The notes under the pieces: model-generated | Told to the model about the DNA's origin: nothing | Seen by the model: the letters and a program-made list of their open reading frames with translations, nothing else | Databases searched by the model: none | Translations under genes and position numbers: made by a program | Part shown: positions 11,092 to 23,697 of the stretch, piece by piece | Numbering within the stretch: position 1 is the first letter of the stretch | Layout of the letters: the number at the start of each line of letters is the position of its first letter | Origin: Paramecium sonneborni | Taxonomy: Eukaryota > Ciliophora > Oligohymenophorea > Peniculida > Parameciidae | Assembly (NCBI GenBank): GCA_905182985.1 | Contig: CAJJDN010000042.1 | Coordinates: 64,545-128,544 of the forward strand | DNA length: 64,000 bases | Direction of reading: 5' to 3'

Positions 11092-12314
11092 CTATGAATA
11101 TATTTATTAATATATATAATGAATAAATCAAAAACTAAATCGCCTCCTCCAGGAAAACAACAATAAAGTTTATCTGCTGAACCTAAAGAAACCAAAAAAC
11201 TTAGAACAGCTTTAGATTATTCATTTAAAGAGATAAAGAAACTCGAAGGTATATTTTGTAACTACTATTATGAAAGAATTAAAAAATAAAGAAGTAAAAC
11301 CAAGAGAAGGTGAGTAATGGATATTTAAGGAGTAAAAGAAGTAAGAAAACTAAGAAGTAAAAAATGATACTCCAAAAGAACAAGTGCTAAAATAATAATA
11401 ATCATTACCTGAAGAAACAGAACCAGTTTAGCCATAATAGCAATAACCATAAAAATAACAAGATAATAAAAAAGGCAATGCACCATAACCCCCACCTAAT
11501 TAATTAATTCCATAAACTAATCTTGCAACATAATTAATTACTTTATAAAATATACCTTTAAATGGAAAAATAATAGGTGGTAAATTATAGGAAAACAAAA
11601 ATCAAAATTAGCAATCAAAGTTTAAACCTGAATTATATTGTTAATCATTAATCTTATGTTAAAATAAATTAACAAGTCTCAGTGGATTTTATCAAGTGAT
11701 GCAAACTGTAATGCCTAATGTAGAATTACTTAGATGGATAGATTTATCATATAATCAATTGACCACTTTAGATTATAATTTCAAAGAATTACCTCATTTA
11801 TAATCATTATATCTCAACTTTAATTTAATAAAGGATATCAATGAATTAAAATAAGTATTAAATTTTATATATGTATATAGTTATCACATCTGCAAGAACT
11901 CAGATCTCTTAAGATATATGGAAATCAAATTGAGTAAATTATCAACTTTAGATTGTACATAATTGATGTACTTCCATAATTAAAAAGAATAGATTCTGTG
12001 TTAATTAGTAAAAAAGTATTTTTTACATACATTCTATTATAGGAAAGAGATAATTCATCTATGATAGTCAAAGTTTTTGATTTTAAACCTTAAATGAAAG
12101 CTTAAGCTGATAAAGATAAATTGCTATTGCAATAAACCTAAATTACATTATAAAAGTCAAAGTCTTAACCTAAAAAGAAAAAATGATAATATTAATATAT
12201 TCTAATAAATTGATATTTATATAAGGGAAAAAAGTAATCAATAATTTTTATTATGATTTTTTCTTTTTAATTACTGTTCCATTTTAAAATTATCCTATTT
12301 AACAACCTTAATCT
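11092..12314 (+). repeat. Direct duplication A, copy 2 (1223 bp)
   Basis: Second copy of the block at 9868-11090. It is contiguous with unique sequence on its right, so this copy links properly to the convergent coiled-coil gene. Confidence 0.9.
11119..12186 (+). CDS. LRRC51-like leucine-rich repeat protein (copy 2)
   Basis: Same sequence as the gene at 9895, shifted by 1224 bp: LDYSF motif, Gln/Pro-rich insert, leucine-rich repeats and Lys-rich C-terminus ending at TGA 12184-12186. No difference between the copies was seen, even in introns and untranslated sequence, which argues against a true gene duplication. Here it is convergent with the coiled-coil gene, whose stop lies 51 bp away. Confidence 0.85.
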
Positions 12315-13686
12315 AGATAGATATAATGATATTTTACTCTTGATTTAATATCTTATAGATCTTAGTCTGTATATTCAGAATCATTAATAACTTATTATAA
12401 TCTTTCATTTTCTTCAATTAATAGTTAGATTTTTTCATTGAGATCAGCATATAAATTATCTGCAATTTTTTACTCATAAATTTATTCAATTTATTTATAT
12501 GTTAATTTCAAATGATCTTCTTCTCTTTTTAATTATTATTATTATTTAGTTAAGTTTTCAATTTCATTCTTAAGTCTTGCAATATCAGAAATGATTTAAA
12601 GATTAGAATTAGAAGGTAATTATTGATTTAATCTATCATTTTCGGCAATAAGATTTTAAACCTTACTTTCTAATTCAATAACTAAGTCTTTAATTTAGGA
12701 ATCATCATTTTAATCAATTTTATTTTATAACTCATCACATTTTAATTGGTATTACTATTATTCATTTTTAATACTCTAAAGTTATTATGAAGTTTGTTTA
12801 CGAGTTTACTAAGATTTTTCTAAATGTTCTTTAATTTTATAAATATCAGTTTACTCAATTAAAGATTAATTTTCAAATTGTAATTTTTCATTGAGTTATT
12901 TGAGTAAATTGATTTTTTATTCTAATTCTTGAATAAATTAAGAAGATTATCCTCTTGAAACTTCACTTTCTATTTAATGAATATTTTGTTGCATAAGATT
13001 ATTAGAATCTTGTAATAATTTTAATTCATTTAATAGATTAGGATTATTATTATAATTGATAGCTTTAAGTTAAGATTATGATCCTTTATTATTATAATAA
13101 AGAGGAGTATTAGTTAGATTATAAGGTTGTGGTGATTGAATAATAGTAGTTGGTTATTGGGTTTATTTAGGAGATTGAAAAATAATGGAATTATCACGAT
13201 TTTAAGCAGGACTCATACATACAAATTATTTAGTTGGATTAATAAATTAAGATAAATGAGTTTCGTTGACTGAATCATTTTTTTTATCATTTTTACCTCC
13301 TACTTTAAATTAGATTGAATAGTCATGTGATTAATTTGGATTTATATTAGATTTGGAATTACTATATTACAATGACTATTTTTAAGATAAAGAAATAAAT
13401 TACGGGAGGTTTATCTTGATGACTAGAATTAGATGATCTTTTGAGATATTAATTATAATATGGATTGGTGGTAATGGAAGTAGTTTTATTGATAGAATCA
13501 ATATCAGTGCTAGCTTTGTGATGAAATTTATTAGATGGGATTTATGAATTTTAGGTATTTTCGATACTTGAAAATGGTGATCTTGATTGATATTGATTGT
13601 ATTTTAAAGATTGTTATTATGGTTCTAATTTGTAAAGGATAAATTTTACATGATGGATTCCTTCTTCCAACTTAATATTGTTACAT
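12238..13686 (-). CDS. Coiled-coil protein, function unknown
   Basis: It starts at 13686 (MQQYQVGRRNPS). A Ser/Asn/Gln-rich, probably disordered first third is followed by a long coiled coil of Glu/Lys/Gln/Leu heptads, and it ends in a short basic tail (KRKNHNKNY). Three introns restore the frame: 25 nt near the start, 28 nt near 13400, and 12313-12337 (25 nt) before the last exon. That last intron and exon straddle the right edge of duplication A. A cytoskeletal or basal-body scaffold is conceivable, but no family signature is visible. Confidence 0.75.
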
Positions 13687-13718
13687 GCTAACAGCCAAAA
13701 TTTTAATTATTATTAATT
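13687..13718. promoter_or_regulatory. 32-bp divergent promoter gap
   Basis: The start codons of the coiled-coil gene (minus) and the RCC1-repeat gene (plus) are 32 bp apart. The gap is AT-rich with no recognisable element. Confidence 0.45.
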
Positions 13719-14990
13719 ATGAAATTAAGTAAATTAGGATTATCATTATTATTATGTAGTGCTGGATCATATAGTCTTTATTGTAATGAGAAGACTAAAT
13801 CATTTATTTGGGGAAATGGAGTTTATTAAGCTATTCCTGGATAAGGTTTAAGTTTTAATAATTTTACTCCAAAATAATTAATTGATTTTGATGATAAGAA
13901 TTTATAGAAACTTTTTTTATCAGAATAATTTGAAAGTGGTATTACAGGTAATGGAGATGGATATATTTGGACTTCTCATAAATTAGGAAGTTAAGAAGAT
14001 AAAAATATTAATGATGGAAAAAGACAAAATATTATTAAAATAAATGTACCTAAAGGAAAGATTAAATAAATTAAATATACTAAATAATTTGTATGGACAT
14101 TAACTAATAATGGAGATGTTTATTAATATTAAATAAAAGATGGATAATTCGTAAATAATCCTAAAAAAATAAATAGTTTATAAAACATTAAATAAATAGA
14201 ATGTGGAGAAGATCATTTTGTAGCACTTACTAATGATGGTTCTATATTCACAATGGGTGATGATACATATGGTTAATGTGGATTAGGATCTAATAATAGA
14301 AGCACAGCACCACCATTTTATGAATAAAGAATAAGAAATCCAACGAAAATAGATAATTTACCAAAAGTAAATAAAATAATATGTGGATCAAATCATACTT
14401 TATGTATTAGTGCAGAAGGATCAGTTTATGGATGGGGATCAAATTCTTAAATGTAATTATCACATTCAGAAGAATTTTCAAGAGTTGGAGAACCATTAAT
14501 TGCTGTTTATAATCCATTAAGAATATCTGCTTTAATGGATAGTAATAATTAAGTTTTAGATTTGGCTGCTGGAAATGAATTTAGTGTATTTGTAACAAAA
14601 AACAAATAAAATTCTGAAACTGAAGTATTTGCTTGTGGTCACAATATTAGAGGATAATTAGGTTGTGGATTTGTTAGACATATTAGTGATATTGTTAAAT
14701 TAGAAGGATTATCTAATTTTAAAATCAATATTAATGGTAAATAAGAAAATGTAGAAGTGTAATAAATTGAATGTGGATATAATCATTGTATGGCACTTAC
14801 AAATGTTGGTGCTATCTTAGAATGGGGAGATAATGAATATGGATAATTAGGAAATAAAAAAAGGTAATATTTAAATATAACCTATAGATCATTCACAGAT
14901 AAACCTATTGTAGTATCATAATTTGTTTAAAATAAAGTTTCATCCATTTCTTGTGGCAGTAATACTAGTGGAGTTATTATATAATAATGA
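13719..14990 (+). CDS. RCC1-repeat protein
   Basis: One intronless frame of 424 codons begins with a hydrophobic segment (MKLSKLGLSLLLCSAGS) that could be a signal or mitochondrial targeting sequence. At least five RCC1-type blades follow. The clearest are IECGEDHFVALTNDGSIFTM-GDDTYGQCG, IICGSNHTLCISAEGSVYGWG and IECGYNHCMALTNVGAILEWG-DNEYGQLG. RCC1 repeats form a seven-bladed propeller, used as a GTPase exchange factor or simply as a binding platform. The N-terminal segment resembles the mitochondrial RCC1L/FMP25 type more than nuclear RCC1, but that is inference. Confidence 0.88.
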
Positions 14991-15013
14991 TAGTAGAGTA
15001 ATATAATATTAAT

Positions 15014-16122
15014 TCATTAATTCTAAATAAATATTATTATAAAAGTGATATCATCAACAACTGAATCATCATCTATTGTCCACATTCCATATGCTACTCT
15101 TAATAATTCTTCACTTGCACCTTCTATATTATTTAATTAGTAATATTTCCCTATAATATCAACAATTATCTAATTATCTAAAAATTCCCATATCCCATCT
15201 GAAGCTATTATAATAAATTTATCATTAAATCCCAATTAATATTCAACAATATCTGGAATACTACTTACTCCAATAGATTATGCTACTTAATCACCTATAC
15301 TTCTACTCATTGCTAAACCTGGGTATTATTTACCATTTATCCAAACTCTCAATGGACCAATCGGATTACCTGATTCATCATTTCAAATTATTTACCATTT
15401 TAATCATAAAATGTATCAACCTTCCCTCCTTATTATATTATTCTATATTACTCTTTTTTTATTGTTAATTTATGATCTACTGATAATTAATAAGGTTTAA
15501 ACTTTTATCCATATCCATTAAATTTACCAATCACTGTTCTACTATCTCCTACATTAAATGAATACATTTTCCCATTCTCTTATAATATTATACCATTCAA
15601 TGTAGAACCACTAAAATTAGTATCAAAAGCTTATTAATTAACATTTAAAGATATATTTTCAATTGATATTTTAAGTGCTTCTTTTATTTAGCAAGATTAC
15701 AATTAAATCTTATCTTTTATAATGTTATTAGGCAGATTATTTTTTATAAAATTTGATACATATTGACCATTTTGACCATGTCCATCACATACAAAAAATA
15801 AATGTAAATTTTCAATTAAATTAGTTTAACAATAACAAATATCCTAATTAACTTTATTTGGATTATTAGCTATTTAGCCTTATTTAGTTTTATGAGTATA
15901 TTTTAAATTAAATTAGAGAGTATCTTAAGGTTCTACACTATATAATGAAGCTGTAGATCTATTTTTATTGTAGGAATCCTCTGTCTTTAATATATTTATC
16001 TAACTTTGAATTCTTCTCTCAGGAACTGAAGCTTCAGGATTTATCTTTTATGTTTATGAAACATATTTACTTACATAATTATGCCACATTTATTTACGAG
16101 ATCTCATTGGTACTCTACTCAT
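15014..16122 (-). CDS. PP2C-type Ser/Thr phosphatase
   Basis: The PPM motifs appear in order: FFVCDGHGQNG, FSGSTLNGIIL, NVGDSRTVIG, GPLRVW...GLAMSRSIGD, IIIASDGIWEFLDN and the C-terminal DDITFIIIF. The metal-binding aspartates are present, so it should be an active Mg/Mn-dependent phosphatase. A 26-nt intron before NPIGPLRVW restores the frame. The start chosen is ATG 16122 (MSRVPMRSRKQMWHNY); the frame is open further upstream but has no earlier ATG. It is convergent with the RCC1 gene, 23 bp away. A Ser-rich N-terminal extension of about 80 residues precedes the catalytic domain. Confidence 0.93.
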
Positions 16123-16226
16123 TTCCTTTGATTTGTTTAATTTCAATATTGAGTCTAAAAATGAATTGTATTTTATGTGAACAATATTTTATTATTATCT
16201 GCTTTATTATGAATAATTATTAACGA

Positions 16227-16483
16227 TCAATCCTCAAAATATGTATTATTTTTACTCTTTTATACAAATTAAGATTGTTTCTCACTAGTATCTCTCTATA
16301 TCAAACCAGGTTTATTGTTTATACATTATTTTGATTTAGATTAGTTATCACCTATTTCTTATTAACCAAAATACTTTTTTTATCTTTCTTATACTACAAA
16401 TGATTCCCTTCTGTTTTGAAAATTCTTGGACTTTTTAATCGTTTAGATGCTAATTTATTATTATCAAAAGTTCTCTAATTCAT
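16227..16483 (-). CDS. Small basic protein, unknown
   Basis: It starts MNQRTFDNNKLASKRLK and ends KSKNNTYFED at TGA 16227-16229. A 29-nt intron (GTATAAAC...GATATAG) removes an internal TGA. The product is about 75 residues, Lys/Asn-rich, with no recognisable domain. It is divergent from the LAMTOR4-like gene with only 18 bp between start codons, which supports both starts. Confidence 0.55.
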
Positions 16484-16501
16484 ATTATTTATAATAAAGA
16501 A
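16484..16501. promoter_or_regulatory. 18-bp divergent promoter gap
   Basis: AT-only sequence between two opposed ATGs (16483 minus and 16502 plus). Too short to hold separate promoters. Confidence 0.4.
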
Positions 16502-16784
16502 ATGGATGAAAGTGGAATTATTGGATAAATGATATTAGAATGCAACGGCAGAATTAAAAAGGTTATAAATTATATTAATATTTAGAGTAGTGGTACTTTA
16601 GACAACCCTAAACTAATTCCATTCATAGCTACTATCGTGTCATCAACTGCTAAGATATTAGATAAATAATCACTCAATAGAGTAACAAGTAAATTCAACT
16701 AATATTTTAGTAAGTTATTAAGAATCAGATATCATAATTTACATAGATTAATCAGACATTGTGGTTTTGGAAAGAAAAAAATGA
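16502..16784 (+). CDS. LAMTOR4-like (roadblock-fold) Ragulator subunit
   Basis: A protein of about 78 residues: MDESGIIGQMILECNGRI, then SSGTLDN, ISYQESDIIIYIDQ and VVLERKK. Human LAMTOR4 has the same architecture ([20 protein letters not shown]...SVVFGEHTLLVTV...VFVVKRQ) and a similar small size. Two introns (24 nt after GRIKK, and a 22-nt intron in front of ISYQE) are needed; the second choice gives the reading that best matches the family. The inferred role is part of the Ragulator scaffold that holds Rag GTPases on the lysosome for TORC1 signalling. Similarity is modest and the protein is short. Confidence 0.6.
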
Positions 16785-17289
16785 TGTTAATATATATATT
16801 AAAATAATATGTATTTAATATATACTATTTTTATATATTAAATTTTATACAATATAAAGAGTCTATTTGTAGTTTTTTATTGAATTTTCCTTTCTTTTCC
16901 CATTTATTTTCATTCCGTCAACGTTATACCGGCAGTTCCAATAATTTACATTTAATTTCAATTAATTCATTACTAGTAAATATTTCATTGAAATTTTGCA
17001 TTTTGTTTATCAAGAAGAGTTTAGATATTAGTATATAATTATAATTAGTTAATGAATTCATCATTATTGAGATAAACTCATTGAAATAAGTTAGTTTCTT
17101 GTGATATTTTTTTATAATAAAAATAAGGATCATGTTGAATTTAAATGTTTAAACATTGTTTGTATTGCTTTCTAAAAAGATATAATGTAATAGAGTTAAA
17201 TAGGTACATATAGTATGCAGAAATAAGTCAACAAAATTAATTAATGTTTAAGGTCCCCAGAATTAAACTTTAATGTTAATTATTTTTAA
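16785..17289. other. 505-bp spacer
   Basis: AT-rich sequence between the LAMTOR4-like gene and the Cys-rich gene. The only thing of note is a 71-codon minus-strand frame (16918-17133), listed separately. No other feature was seen. Confidence 0.5.
16918..17133 (-). CDS. Doubtful small ORF
   Basis: An ATG-to-TGA frame of about 71 codons, Ile/Asn/Lys-rich, with a plausible-looking end (NELIEIKCKLLELP). In DNA this AT-rich, with only one stop codon, frames of this length arise by chance. It has no intron or family evidence. Listed so that it can be tested. Confidence 0.25.
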
Positions 17290-20200
17290 ATGATGTAATT
17301 TGGATTTTTGTGGATTATAGTGCAATGTGTGACTGGAATCAAAAAAGTTGTGTCCACCTCTTTCACCTAAACCACTCCATTTATTGATCGTTAAGGTTAA
17401 AGATGAAAATATTTATAGGTTGGCAAATTTCTAACTACTATAATTAAGGCTATTCTTTATGCAGAGATGTCCAACTGTTTGGAGGTAACCATGAATTCGA
17501 TATGTCAACTGGAATAAATAAATTATTCAACCTTGAGCCTCATTACAAGCTCTATCTATCTTTAGTAGTTTATATGTATAAAATTATTTAAGTGATTTTA
17601 GAATTGATATGACATGGCCATAAGCAATAAATGTGATGGTGGATTAATTGCCTAATTAATTTATTATACCAATGGGGTCAAATGATTTATGTGGATAATC
17701 TTAGGTGGAAAATAGCTATAATATTAATTTAAGTTTAATTCATTCTTATCCAACAACAATAATTTCAATATTTAGTTCAATAGATTCTACATCAGTAATT
17801 ATGATATATAGAGTAGATTTATTGGGGTATACGTGAATTGGTACTTTCAGTAGATACATGTCCACCAGGATGCCAAATTTGTTTTTAGGAATCTTAAGTT
17901 TTTGAATGTTCTTAATGGAAATTATTTCATGAAAGTTGGATGAGTAAAGATTTGAGAGATTTTAATGCTGATGGATGGCAAACAACATAAGTATCTGGTC
18001 CTACAGATTGTGCATCAATATCAATGTATGGAGGGTATAATAGTATGACAGTAGGAGGGGCATTATAAAAAACATTTTAATTAGGAGCTCATTCTAATTT
18101 ATATTTTATTTATAGATTCATAAAAATAGACAATTGGTCAGGAGAATATGGTACATTCAAAATAGAGAATGCGAATTATCAAATGTTATATAATGGTGGA
18201 GGAACATAAAAGAACTATTGTGGAGATCCTAGTTATCCTGATTAATTTCATATATATGGAATAGAGTATCCTCATGATGGACAATTTGTAACAGTGTTAA
18301 TAACTAGCTAATAATACAATTAGGGAAGATATTTTGGTATCAGAGATTTTTAAATATATGGATGTAATAGTTAATTTATTAATTAAAGACACAACACCTT
18401 CATATTGTGGTGATGGTATAGTAGATTATAATGAATAATGTGATGATGGAAACATATATGCATTTGATAGTTGTTTTAATTGTTAATTTTATTGTGTGGA
18501 AGGATGTTCAAATTGTATAACTGGTATGTGTATAAATTGTTAAGAAGGTTGGGTTTTTGATATTCTTAACTATTAATGCATATATTAACAATTTTAATTA
18601 TTAGATAAATAGATTGAGTATCAAATAGTATAAAAACAAGATAATATACATATACTAACATATAAAGAGAAAGATTGCAAAGAATTTAATTATTAAAATT
18701 AATGCATAAAGTGTAAAAAAGGGTATTAGTTGGATTGGTAAGGAACTTGTTAAACAGTTTGTGGAGATGGAATAATAGCAGGTAATGAGGAATGTGAGAT
18801 TGGTATATTAAAGAATTGCAATAAGAATTGTAAATATTAATGTTAAGAGGAATGCAAATAATGTATTTTTGGTAGATGTAAATAATGTAGATCTGGTTTT
18901 GAATTATAGAATAATAAATGTATAGAGAGATGTGGAGATTGGTAGATTTAGAGAGAGGAAGAATGTGACGATGGGAATATGATAAGATTTGATGGATGTC
19001 ATAATTGTTAGAATGAATGTTAGGATTAATGTTTAGATTGTAAATTTGGATAATGTATGAGATGCTAAGATGGTTGGATATTAATGAATGGTAATTGCGA
19101 ATTTAAATGTGGAGATTCAATAATAGCATAAGGAGTAGAAGAATGTGATGATGGAAATGATATTTAATTTGATGGTTGTTATAATTGTAAATTAGAATGT
19201 GATGATTAAGGATGTTCAGCGTGTTATTTAGGTGTTTGTTATAATTGTTATCATCCACTTACATTGTATAAAGATTAATGTTTAGTAATTTGTGGAGATG
19301 GATTATTAGCAGAAGGATTCGAAGATTGTGATGATGGGAATGATATTCCTTATGATGGATGTTATAAATGCAAATATCAATGTTATAAAGAATGTAAAAT
19401 TTGTGAAAAAGGAGTGTGTATTGATGAATGTGATTTTGGATATTATTTAATGAATTAAACATGTCTTCCATTATGTGGTGATAAGATTATTACATATCAT
19501 GAATAATGTGATGATGGTAATTTTATAGAATTTGATGGTTGTTATTAATGTAATTATTCATGTCCTTAAAATTGTTAAATTTGTGAATAAGGTATATGTC
19601 ATAAATGTATATTTGGTTTCTATTTAATTGGTCAAATGTGTATATCTAAATGCGGAGATGGTTTAGTAGCATTCCCAAATGAAGAATGTGATGATCTTAA
19701 TTCTAATAATTAAGATGGATGTAATTCTAATTGTATTATTGAAACCGATTGGCTCTGTTCTTAACCTTCTCAAGATTCCTTTACTTAATGTCAATATATT
19801 GTACCACCTTCAATTTAATTACACTATATTTCCTAAGAATATGATCTTTAATATATTTAACTTACTTTTACTCAATATGTTAAAACTGATTAACTTAATT
19901 ACACCTAATATATCAATACTACTATACACAATTTTAGTATTGATGCATTTTAAGTTAATATCATAGAAATATTGCCAGCCAATTCAACTTTATAGTCTGT
20001 CTGTTATTTATTCAAAATTGTTATATTCCAAACTACATAGAATGATCTCATCTTTCAAGTTAATCTTAATCAACAACTTTATAATCACATAGAATTACCA
20101 TTATCCCAATTATCATCCTCTATCAAATTAAATTAACCTAAACTCTTAAATAAAAATTAACTTACTGTCTCCTCATAAATTTAAGCTATTAATAAGATCA

Positions 20201-21240
20201 TTATGTATTTATCCTGTGGGATTGGATTAATCTATTTACTTTTAGGCAAAGTTGGAGTCTTTCTTGATATTTTAGATATTTTGTAGTAGCAATCTTATCT
20301 TAAATTTATCAACATACAATTACCATAAAATTTAAAAATATACTATGAATCTAGTAATGCCATTTCTTTTTAACCATTATTATAATTCCTTGATCTCAAT
20401 ACAATCACTTCCAATTATGTAAATTTAGATTACATAGAAACTAAATATAAATTTAAAGAATATGAAATTAATGCTGATATTGCAGCCAATCTATAATTGT
20501 TCCTCATTATGATTATCATAATCATTATTTCAAGAATATTTTGTAAATACATTCTCTAAAAACTCTATAAAATAAATATACCTATGTTATGGCAATTCTA
20601 ATTCAAATTACATTACTCTGTTACCTTAATTATTTCAAAACTCTACTTTAATTTTGCCAAATAAGGCTTTCAAGTCATAATCTACTCTAATAGTTTTGAT
20701 TTATTATTCATTTCCTGTATACAATTAAGTGTCAATTGTGATCTCTATAGAAAACTCTTTTCTATTTCCATTATTGTTTTCACAACACTTGTAATCATAC
20801 AACCAAAAAAAAACAGATAACAAAATAGCGTTATTATTATTAAAAAATTTGCATATATTTTAACACTAGTATTTTATCAATCAAGTTAAATTATACAATC
20901 TATATTATTGGCATTGATTTAAACTTTCTATATGACCTATTTAATTAGTCAATAAAAAGGCATGTCACTTCAATTCTTTAAGTCAATTAATGCTGAAGCC
21001 TCAATGTTACTTACAATTATTATGAACTTTTGCTATTGGGAAGAATTAATCGCTTCAATTAATTACTAAAATAAAGTTACTATTTCCTGGAGTCAAATTG
21101 CATTATTATCTTCATCTTTAGCTACTCTTGTAATAATAGAGGCATATATTTCATTAAATAATATTTATAAGAAAATCTTAAAAAAAATAAAAAGAAAACC
21201 ACGCAGAGCATAGTTCCCTTTTGAATAAATGATTGTTTGA
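17290..21240 (+). CDS. Cys-rich multi-TM surface protein with CDDGN repeats
   Basis: It starts MMQFGFLWIIVQCVTG, a clear signal peptide. An N-terminal extracellular region of about 350 residues follows. Then come about seven Cys-rich repeats of the type CGDG...EECDDGN...DGC..C (DNA about 18410-19760), the Myxococcus-type disulfide repeat common in ciliate surface proteins. The C-terminal part has several hydrophobic segments from about 20190 onward (for example IIMYLSCGIGLIYLLL and FLIMIIIIIIISRIF) and ends with a basic tail. Several short introns are needed in the first 1.2 kb, including one just before the first repeat whose exact edges (19 or 25 nt) I could not fix. It is probably a plasma-membrane protein of unknown function. 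Confidence 0.82.
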
Positions 21241-21308
21241 CTACATATTTAATATTTTTTGCTTTAAAAATTAAATTTTAAAACTGCTTTCGTTATATTA
21301 TTTTTATT

Positions 21309-22892
21309 ATGGATCCCATCTTGGCTGAAAGTGACAAACTTATACAACTAAAAAAATTTGAACAGGCATTTACATTGTTATAACAAAATGAATCCAAAAT
21401 ACTTCAGCAACAATAATATCAAAATCAATTTCATTTAAATATTGGTATATGTTACTTTAGACTCGGAAATTATAAATAAGCTATTTCTCATCTTGATTAA
21501 TGTGATAAATCAGATCAAATTCAAAATATAACTGCCATTAAATTTCTATTAATGTCATTGATTTATGATCAACAATATGAGAAATGTATGAAAGATTCAA
21601 CTTGTTTCTTAAAATATGACAATTTAGATATACTGTTAAATGTTTATCAAAGTAGAGGTTAATGTTTATAAGATTAAGGCTTATTTTTAGCTGCCATAGA
21701 AGAATTTAAAAAATCTATAGCAAAAGGAAATAAAAATAAAATTGATATTGCATATTGTTATCTCTAACTTTGTGAATTTTAAGAAGCAGAACATTTTGTA
21801 AATGCTTATTCAGAAAGAGAATAAAGTGATATTCTAGCTTAATTAATTAAAGCAGAACTCTTATTAAATACAGATAGAATAAAAGAAGGTGCTTAAGTTT
21901 TATTTACTGCTTATTAATACTATAAATCCAAATAATTTAGCATAACAGATTATACTCCTAAAGAATTAGAATACTTAGAATCTAAATTGAATAATTAAAA
22001 TGGAAATTATATAGAATCTTTTTATAAAAAAACTAGAAATAAAAAACTTGATAATGATTAAAAAAATACTTTTTTATCATTTGTTCATGAATTGAATAAT
22101 AAATAATAATAAGAATTGTCAAAATAAATTGAAGATCAAATTAAAAAGGTGCTTTCAAAAACTTAATTATAAAAAATGAATGCAGAAAAAGCTGTTGAAC
22201 ATTTATTAGAAGATGAATAATTTAAAGATTATTATGACACATTTATTTAATGTGTAGAATCTACGTTTGATCGTGCAAGTGGATTTGTTAATAGATTTTA
22301 AATCAAGACTGATGATATTCTTATTACATTTGGACTTGAATTATTAGCAATGGTTCCTCTAGTTGGATAAACAGTTTCATCTGTTTTAAATTCTTTATAA
22401 GCTGAAATAAGAACTTTACAAATAGTTTAAAGATCAACTGCTTTAATCTAAATAGGTAATACTTAAGATGAATTAACATTTTTAATGAAATAAGTTCTTG
22501 TAATTGTTCTTAAAGATTAGGAAAAATAAAAAGAAATAAAGGATCCTGAAATTTCTAAAAGTTATTAGAATTATTTAAGAGATTTCTTAAATTTGAAATT
22601 ATAAATAAAAAAGTAAATAATTAATCATTTAGATGATATCTATATAAAAGATAAAAATAAATAAGAATTATTAGCAATAAAAGATGCAAGTGAATTATTA
22701 GGAACCTACTTTAGTTCTGGTTATTTGTCTTTATTTGAAGATAAAGATGAAGAGATGTTTCCATAAATATGCGCTGAATTTGTATTAGCAGAAGGTGAAA
22801 AAAAAGTTGAATTAAGAAAGAACGTTTCAAAGAAAATTGAAGGATAAAATGATAAACGAATTATTGAGAGTAAATGTTGTATGATTTATTGA
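21309..22892 (+). CDS. TPR-repeat protein
   Basis: An intronless frame of 528 codons begins MDPILAESDKLIQLKKFEQA. The first 250 residues are helical pairs of TPR type, for example HLNIGICYFRLGNYKQAISH and CLQDQGLFLAAIEEFKKSI. The second half is helical with a hydrophobic patch (LITFGLELLAMVPLVG) and a Lys-rich end. TPRs bind peptides or other proteins. The C-terminal part matches nothing I recognise and could be specific to ciliates. Confidence 0.8.
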
Positions 22893-22994
22893 TTATGATC
22901 TTCATAACACTTGATTATTTAACATCAATATGTATTTGATTATTATAATTATATTGATTATTATCATAAAATAATCTATTGAATAAAATAAAAA

Positions 22995-23683
22995 ATGAAT
23001 GATAAATTCTAATAAACAGCTAATTTTTTCTACCCTTAAGATAAACCTGAGAATAAATAGAAATTTGTACATTCTAGAAGATTATTAAAACCAAAGAGCA
23101 TAGTTTCTAATCCATCAACATAATTGTAAAATAATGTAGTTAATAGATGGGTTATAGAACTACTCCAAAACGAAGTACAGATAATTCAGGTTTACACACT
23201 CCTACATAAATAGAAGAAATAAGAAAACAATCTGAAATAATAAGAGATTATGAAATGAGAAAGAGTAACAATTATCGAATTTTAAGTTCGAATATTAATA
23301 ATAGATGCAATAATCCATAATAGATTAGTTTTGGAAATAGATTCTAATTTGTTAATGACTAAAAAATCTATAGATTTACATAGAGTCCTTAATAATAAAT
23401 AAATAAACTGCCTGAAATATTTAATCATAGAAATTCTTGTTAAGGTTTTAAATAACAATATAGAATATAAAGTAGTCAAAATAAAAGAGACACAATAACA
23501 AATTTCAATGTAGAAAACCCTAAAGAAGTATATGTAAGACAATGTTTATAAAATTTGGAATTGAAACGAACAATTTAGAAATAAAATGATACTAAATAGA
23601 TTAATTAACCGATTTCTTTTTTATAAACAAAACAATAGATGAAGATGATAAATAGAATATTTTCAGGCAAACGGGATTCATGA
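22995..23683 (+). CDS. Unknown Gln/Asn-rich protein
   Basis: It starts MNDKFQQTANFFYPQDKPE and ends ...RIFSGKRDS at TGA 23681-23683, about 218 residues. A 32-nt intron (GTAAAATA...GGTTATAG) is needed to join the first exon to the frame beginning TTPKRSTDNSG. The protein is polar and probably disordered, with a short Glu/Lys helix near QIEEIRKQSEIIRDYEMRK. No domain was recognised. It is convergent with the kinase gene, 14 bp between stops. Confidence 0.65.
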
Positions 23684-23697
23684 TTTTAGTATATATC

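Noticed and set aside
9868..12314. True recent tandem gene duplication of the LRRC51-like gene
   Set aside because: Perfect identity including non-coding bases, exactly equal lengths, and an N at the junction, seen three times in the window, fit an assembly artefact better.
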